From positions 2,852,001 to 2,916,000 of the forward strand of contig NZ_AP027043.1 of NCBI RefSeq assembly GCF_027924665.1: a stretch of DNA of 64,000 nt, given 5' to 3'. This DNA is from Flavobacterium sp. GSB-24 (GTDB taxonomy: Bacteria > Bacteroidota > Bacteroidia > Flavobacteriales > Flavobacteriaceae). Both the position numbers and the translations under genes were made by a program. This document shows, piece by piece, positions 59,672 through 64,000 of the stretch (its first letter is position 1; each line of letters begins with the position of its first letter). Below the pieces are notes generated by a model. It saw nothing but the letters and a program-made list of their open reading frames with translations. It did no database searches and was not told the DNA's origin.

Positions 59672-62600
59672 ATGAAAAAAGGGATATTATTCTTGATGTT
59701 CTGTTTGTTCTCGCTTATTATGCAGGCACAGACAAAACAGCTAAAAGGGTTAATTACAGATGCTGATGGTATGCCGTTGGTTGGAGCCAATGTTTTGATT
59801 CAGGGATCAAAAACAGGAACTTCGACAGATTTTAACGGAGCCTTTCAGTTAGATGTGCCTAACCAGAAGACATTATTACTGATAAGTTATATCGGATTTA
59901 AGGATATGACGGTCGATGTTACAGGACAAACTTCTGTAAAAATAAAAATGGAATCTGTGACAAACCAAATGCAGGAAGTTGTAGTTGTAGGTTACGGAAC
60001 GCAAAAGAAAGCAACTTTAACGGGAGCTATCGGGACGGTAAAAGGATCAGATTTAAACAAAAGATCGATTGCTTCTATGTCTACAGCACTTCAGGGAACA
60101 ATTGCCGGAGTTACGGTACAGCAGACTTCTGGTGAGCCGGGAAGTGACGGTTCTAATATTAGAATTCGCGGAATTGGATCTGTTAACTCAAGTACATTTC
60201 CACTGGTTTTGGTAGACGGTATCGAAATGGATATCAATCAGGTAGATATGAATACAGTTGAAAATGTTTCTGTTTTAAAAGACGCAGCGTCAGCATCGAT
60301 CTATGGATCAAGAGCTTCTAACGGAGTAATTTTAATTACTACTAAAAGAGGTAAAGACGGAAAAATGAAAGTAAGTTTGGATTCATACACTGCGATACAA
60401 TCACCGACAAATATGCCAGTAGTATTAAAGGCAGCAGATTATCTTCAGGCAGAGTTAAATTCATTTGATAACGCAGGAATTACTATTCCAGCAGATCAGA
60501 GAGCGGAAAGAGAACAAATGATCGCCGATCAAAGGGCTTATAAACCGGACAACTGGAACAGATACGATACAGACTGGAAAAACGCTACGATCAAAAAAAG
60601 CGCTGTAATGACTAATAATAATTTATCATTATCTGGGGGCGGAAAAGACATCAAATATTTTGGAGCAATTACTTCTCTTAAACAAGACGGTTTAATCGAA
60701 AATAACGATTTTAAAAGAATTAATGTACGATTAAATACGGATGCAAAAATCAACGAATGGCTAAAGTTAAACAACGAAATATCATATAGAACTTCTACTC
60801 AGCAAACACCAGGAATCTCAACTCCTAAAGGAATTATCAATAAAGCGTTATACATGCTGCCAACACTTTCAGCAGTCCGTGAAATTGACGGAAACTGGGG
60901 ATATGGCAAAAATGGCGACAACCCGGTAGCAAATGCAGAAGCTTCAGGAAGTCAGACCATTGAAAGACCTGAGGTTTTACTAAATGCAACTTTAATTGCA
61001 ACTCCAAAAGAAGGATTAGAACTTTTAGCACAATACAGCTATAGAAAAACAGAAAATAGAGGAACATTTATTACAACACCGTATTTGACTTCATTAAAGG
61101 GTGTAGTTCAGGGATATTATCCTGCAAGAGATGGAGTTACTGAAGCTTACAGTGCTAATGTTCGTAATTATTTTAGAGCACAGGCTTCTTACACTAAGAA
61201 GTTTGGAGATCACGATTTTAAAATAATGGCAGGTACTCAAAGTGAAAATAATATTCTAAAAGACATCAGCGCAAGCAAAAATGGTTTCGAACTAGAAAGA
61301 TATTATTTAGTAAACGGTGATGGAGCAACAGCTTCTGCAACAGGCGGAGCAACAGAATGGGCGATGTCGTCCTTCTATGGAAGATTTAATTATGATTTTG
61401 ATGGAAAATATCTTTTTGAAGCTACTGGACGTTATGATGGTTCCTCCAGATTTGTAGAAGGGAAGCGCTGGGGATTCTTTCCATCTTTCTCAGCTGGATG
61501 GATGGTGAGTAAGGAGAAGTTTATGGAACCAATTCTAAAGTATGTAAGTGACTTTAAACTTAGAGCCTCCATTGGAACTTTAGGAAATCAGGATATTGGA
61601 AACTATCCATATGCATCAACAATTCAGCCTGGATACAGTTATTGGTTAGATAAACAACTGGCTCAGGGTGTAGCACAGACTACCTTATCGAATCCTAATA
61701 TTACTTGGGAAAAATCAAAACAAACCAATTTTGGTTTGGATGCTGCTTTCTTCGACAGAAAACTTTCTGCAACGTTTGATTATTATATAAAAGATGTTTA
61801 TGATATGCTTTTAGTTTATCCTGTAACGTATTATACAGGTCTTAACGCAACTTACAGCAATGCTGGAGATATGCAGAATAAAGGATGGGAAGCTAGTATT
61901 ACTTATAAAAATCATATTGGAGAGTTTAATTACAGCATTACAGGTAATTTAAGCAACAATGAAAATGAGATTACAAAATTATACGGTCCAAACTCAGACA
62001 GATCAGTTACTGTAGGTTACCCTAACGGCGGAATCTGGGGATATAAAACAGACGGATATTATGTAGATGCAGCAGATGTAGCTAATTCTCCTAAATTATC
62101 TAACGCAGCAAAACCAGGTTATGTGAAGTATGTAAAAATGGATCCGACTGGAGCAAATCCAACTCTTATTACAGAAAATGATAAAGTGTATTTAGGAGAT
62201 CCTTTTCCACACTATGAATACGGAGTTAACCTGACGGCAAGTTATAAAAATTTCGATCTTACTTGTTTCTTTCAGGGAGTTGGAGAACGAAAAGTGCTAA
62301 TGAGCGGTATTGGAGTTAGACCATTCTTTAACGGATCAAATTTATTTGCACACCAAGTTGATTCTTGGACACCAGAAAACCAAGATGCCGCTTACCCAAT
62401 TTTAGTGCCAGAGGCGAACTCAGCAGATAACTTTGTAGCTTCTGATAAATGGGTAAAAAATGGAGCTTATCTAAGATTGAAGAACGTTGTTATTGGATAC
62501 AGTCTTCCAAAAACATTCTTAGAAAAAGCACATATTGATGGTCTTCGTCTTTATGTAAGCGGACAAAACTTATGGACACTAAGTAATTTCTTTGAAGGAT

Positions 62601-62692
62601 ATGATCCTGAGGTAAATTACGGTGGAAATCTTGGAGGGGAATTTTACCCAATTATGCAGACGGTTACTGTAGGTGCTAACTTAAAATTTTAA
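59672..62692 (+). CDS. SusC/RagA-type TonB-linked outer-membrane transporter
   Basis: This 1006-aa protein has a signal peptide, a carboxypeptidase-like domain (KGLITDADGMPLVGANVLIQG, TSTDFNGAFQLDV, SYIGFKDMTV), the TonB box/plug region (VVVVGYGTQKKATLTGAIGT, GVTVQQTSGEPGSDGSNIRIRG, DAASASIYGSRASNGVILITTKRG) and a 22-strand barrel with a C-terminal aromatic. It would take up an oligosaccharide with the SusD protein encoded next. It begins 33 bp after the epimerase gene. The substrate can be guessed only from the neighbours. Confidence 0.95.
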   Translation: MKKGILFLMFCLFSLIMQAQTKQLKGLITDADGMPLVGANVLIQGSKTGTSTDFNGAFQLDVPNQKTLLLISYIGFKDMTVDVTGQTSVKIKMESVTNQMQEVVVVGYGTQKKATLTGAIGTVKGSDLNKRSIASMSTALQGTIAGVTVQQTSGEPGSDGSNIRIRGIGSVNSSTFPLVLVDGIEMDINQVDMNTVENVSVLKDAASASIYGSRASNGVILITTKRGKDGKMKVSLDSYTAIQSPTNMPVVLKAADYLQAELNSFDNAGITIPADQRAEREQMIADQRAYKPDNWNRYDTDWKNATIKKSAVMTNNNLSLSGGGKDIKYFGAITSLKQDGLIENNDFKRINVRLNTDAKINEWLKLNNEISYRTSTQQTPGISTPKGIINKALYMLPTLSAVREIDGNWGYGKNGDNPVANAEASGSQTIERPEVLLNATLIATPKEGLELLAQYSYRKTENRGTFITTPYLTSLKGVVQGYYPARDGVTEAYSANVRNYFRAQASYTKKFGDHDFKIMAGTQSENNILKDISASKNGFELERYYLVNGDGATASATGGATEWAMSSFYGRFNYDFDGKYLFEATGRYDGSSRFVEGKRWGFFPSFSAGWMVSKEKFMEPILKYVSDFKLRASIGTLGNQDIGNYPYASTIQPGYSYWLDKQLAQGVAQTTLSNPNITWEKSKQTNFGLDAAFFDRKLSATFDYYIKDVYDMLLVYPVTYYTGLNATYSNAGDMQNKGWEASITYKNHIGEFNYSITGNLSNNENEITKLYGPNSDRSVTVGYPNGGIWGYKTDGYYVDAADVANSPKLSNAAKPGYVKYVKMDPTGANPTLITENDKVYLGDPFPHYEYGVNLTASYKNFDLTCFFQGVGERKVLMSGIGVRPFFNGSNLFAHQVDSWTPENQDAAYPILVPEANSADNFVASDKWVKNGAYLRLKNVVIGYSLPKTFLEKAHIDGLRLYVSGQNLWTLSNFFEGYDPEVNYGGNLGGEFYPIMQTVTVGANLKF

Positions 62693-62696
62693 CAAA

Positions 62697-64000
62697 ATGA
62701 ATTTAATCAAAAAAACAATTCTCGGATTAACCCTTATCATTGGGTTAGGATCTTGTGAAGACTATATAGACAAAGAGCCTTTGAGTGATTATTTGTCCTC
62801 AAATTTTTATAACAATGAAGCGGCGATCGAACAGGGAACAAACGGATCTTACCAAGGTCTGTATATGGAGAGCAGCCAGTTGCCATTTTTCACGCTTTAT
62901 GATATGTACACGCCAATGGGTATCGAAAGAGCCGACAATAACTCGATTGGCGTAAACAATGTTAACTTAGAAAATAACTTTATTGTGGAGGGACAGTGGG
63001 CTAATTTCTACAAAGGAATAGCAAGAGCCAATACCGTTATCGAAGGTTCTGCCCCTTATATTGACGGTTTAAGCGATAAAGCAAAACAATATGTTGCAGA
63101 AAATAAAGTAATTAGAGCAACACATTACCATTATCTAGTTTCATTGTACGGAGATGTGCCTTTCTTTACAAAATCGGTAACTCCAGAAGAGCAAAAAAGT
63201 GCTACAAGAAAACCTTGGATGGAAATCGTTGATTATTTATTGAACGATCTTGAAGAAGCGAGTACACAATTGCCTTGGCAGGCTGCAGAATTAGGGCGCG
63301 TAGACAAATCGTATGCTTTGGGTCTAAAAGCTAGAATTGCTTTGTACGCAGGATCATGGTGCAAAGAAGGTTTTGGTATGAAAGGAACGAAGGATGCAGC
63401 AAAAGCGGCTGTTTATTTTGACATTGCAGCACAGACTTCAAGAAGAATTATTCAGGAATCTGGAAGATCTTTAGCACCAAACTTCGACGATTTATTTACA
63501 AGAGCGGGACAGCTTACTGGGCCAGTTAAAAAAGAAAATATTTTTGCACTTTCTTATTCAGATCAGGCATCAAAAAAGACACATTACCAATCTTTTGGTG
63601 AAATGGCAAGAACAGTTGGAGGACAGTCAGGAAGATTCCCAACCCAGTTATTAGTAGATACTTTTGAAATGACAAACGGAAAAAGAATCGATGAGCCAGG
63701 TTCTGGTTACGATCCTAAAAATCCGTTTGTCAACAGAGATCCGCGTTTGAAAATGTCTATTTACACACATAAATCGAACATCATTGCAAATAATGGAGGA
63801 GTAAAGCTGAATATCTTAATGGAATTATACAAGCCAACGACTACAGCATTTGACGCGGCAAACAATGCAACTTCAATTACGAATTTAGATTACACAGGAT
63901 CTGTAGCACAATACGGTTACATTCAGAGTGGAGTTGGATACCTATGGAGAAAATACAATTACTTTAATGACGAAATTGTTTCAGAGCCTTCATACAACAT
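62697..64000 (+). CDS. SusD/RagB-type surface lipoprotein, 3' end outside window
   Basis: The ATG at 62697 is 4 bp after the SusC stop. A lipobox (LIIGLGSCEDY) is followed by the SusD fold: FYNNEAAIEQGTNGSYQGLY, a TPR-like region with YKGIARANTVIEG and VIRATHYHYLVSLYGDVPFF, and later LLVDTFEMTNGKRIDEPGSG. The frame stays open to the window edge (434 codons). SusD proteins bind glycans and form the lid of the SusC channel. Confidence 0.92.
   Translation, partial: MNLIKKTILGLTLIIGLGSCEDYIDKEPLSDYLSSNFYNNEAAIEQGTNGSYQGLYMESSQLPFFTLYDMYTPMGIERADNNSIGVNNVNLENNFIVEGQWANFYKGIARANTVIEGSAPYIDGLSDKAKQYVAENKVIRATHYHYLVSLYGDVPFFTKSVTPEEQKSATRKPWMEIVDYLLNDLEEASTQLPWQAAELGRVDKSYALGLKARIALYAGSWCKEGFGMKGTKDAAKAAVYFDIAAQTSRRIIQESGRSLAPNFDDLFTRAGQLTGPVKKENIFALSYSDQASKKTHYQSFGEMARTVGGQSGRFPTQLLVDTFEMTNGKRIDEPGSGYDPKNPFVNRDPRLKMSIYTHKSNIIANNGGVKLNILMELYKPTTTAFDAANNATSITNLDYTGSVAQYGYIQSGVGYLWRKYNYFNDEIVSEPSYN

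Overview
The window comes from a Bacteroidota genome, most likely Flavobacterium or a close relative. The DNA is AT-rich and intergenic regions are short. Promoters carry TAnnTTTG-type -7 elements, lipoproteins have SPII signals, and there is a SusC/SusD pair, a DUF1398/DUF1203/AHSA1-type gene set and typical flavobacterial intergenic hairpin repeats. No rRNA gene, complete tRNA gene or CRISPR array is visible.

Layout. (1) 1-9.4 kb: housekeeping and small stress genes, all on the minus strand (ModF-like ABC ATPase, mercaptopyruvate sulfurtransferase, ThuA-like protein, DUF1398, alpha/beta hydrolase, MscS channel, thioesterase, DUF1203, AHSA1 protein, CPA1 Na+/H+ antiporter). (2) 9.5-11.7 kb: dnaK with an unusual promoter region and a strong terminator. 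(3) 11.75-15.9 kb: a small, more GC-rich integrated module with a zinc-finger/HTH gene broken by a stop codon, a tyrosine integrase, a membrane protein, an excisionase-like HTH gene and a ParDE toxin-antitoxin pair. (4) 16.1-18.9 kb: a thioredoxin-ApbE-DUF4266-DUF3570 operon. (5) 19.1-37.1 kb: a stress/low-oxygen island with three cytoplasmic triple-BON proteins, a LOG-family protein, a universal stress protein, an OsmC-like protein, a cation P-type ATPase, a beta-CASP metallo-hydrolase, an ATP-cone/nuclease-like protein, a FixL-like PAS histidine kinase, a receiver-cNMP-Crp/Fnr response regulator and PEP synthase. (6) 37.4-46.4 kb: a catabolic cluster with two paralogous amidohydrolases, a DUF1254/DUF1214 gene broken by an in-frame UGA, an alpha/beta hydrolase and a large arylsulfatase. 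(7) 46.6-48.1 kb: a decayed IS3-family element and a remnant of a second ParE toxin. (8) 48.1-64 kb: a phosphoesterase/PQQ protein, a DUF3370-like lipoprotein, a ROK regulator and a polysaccharide-utilisation locus (GHL10 hydrolase, HGSNAT-like acyltransferase, FAD oxidoreductase, SGNH esterase, AGE epimerase, SusC, partial SusD).

The most interesting system is in region 5. The histidine kinase has the spacing of the FixL haem-PAS residues (His62 and Arg82). Its partner is a response regulator whose output domain is a Crp/Fnr helix-turn-helix with the ETVSR recognition helix typical of FNR-like TTGAT readers. Palindromes of the form TGAY-N4-RTCA lie in front of most transcription units of the island, often in pairs 22 bp apart, and several sit 78-79 nt before a start codon. 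The same promoter type occurs upstream of the arylsulfatase. This predicts a compact oxygen- or redox-responsive two-component regulon in which the fused regulator replaces the separate FixJ and FixK.

The window also carries several recent-looking disruptions: in-frame stops in the zinc-finger/HTH gene, in a DinD-like fragment (conserved Trp to TAG) and in DUF1254/DUF1214 (conserved Trp to TGA), and two frameshifts in the IS3 transposase. All calls come from reading the sequence and from knowledge of the families; no database search was run.
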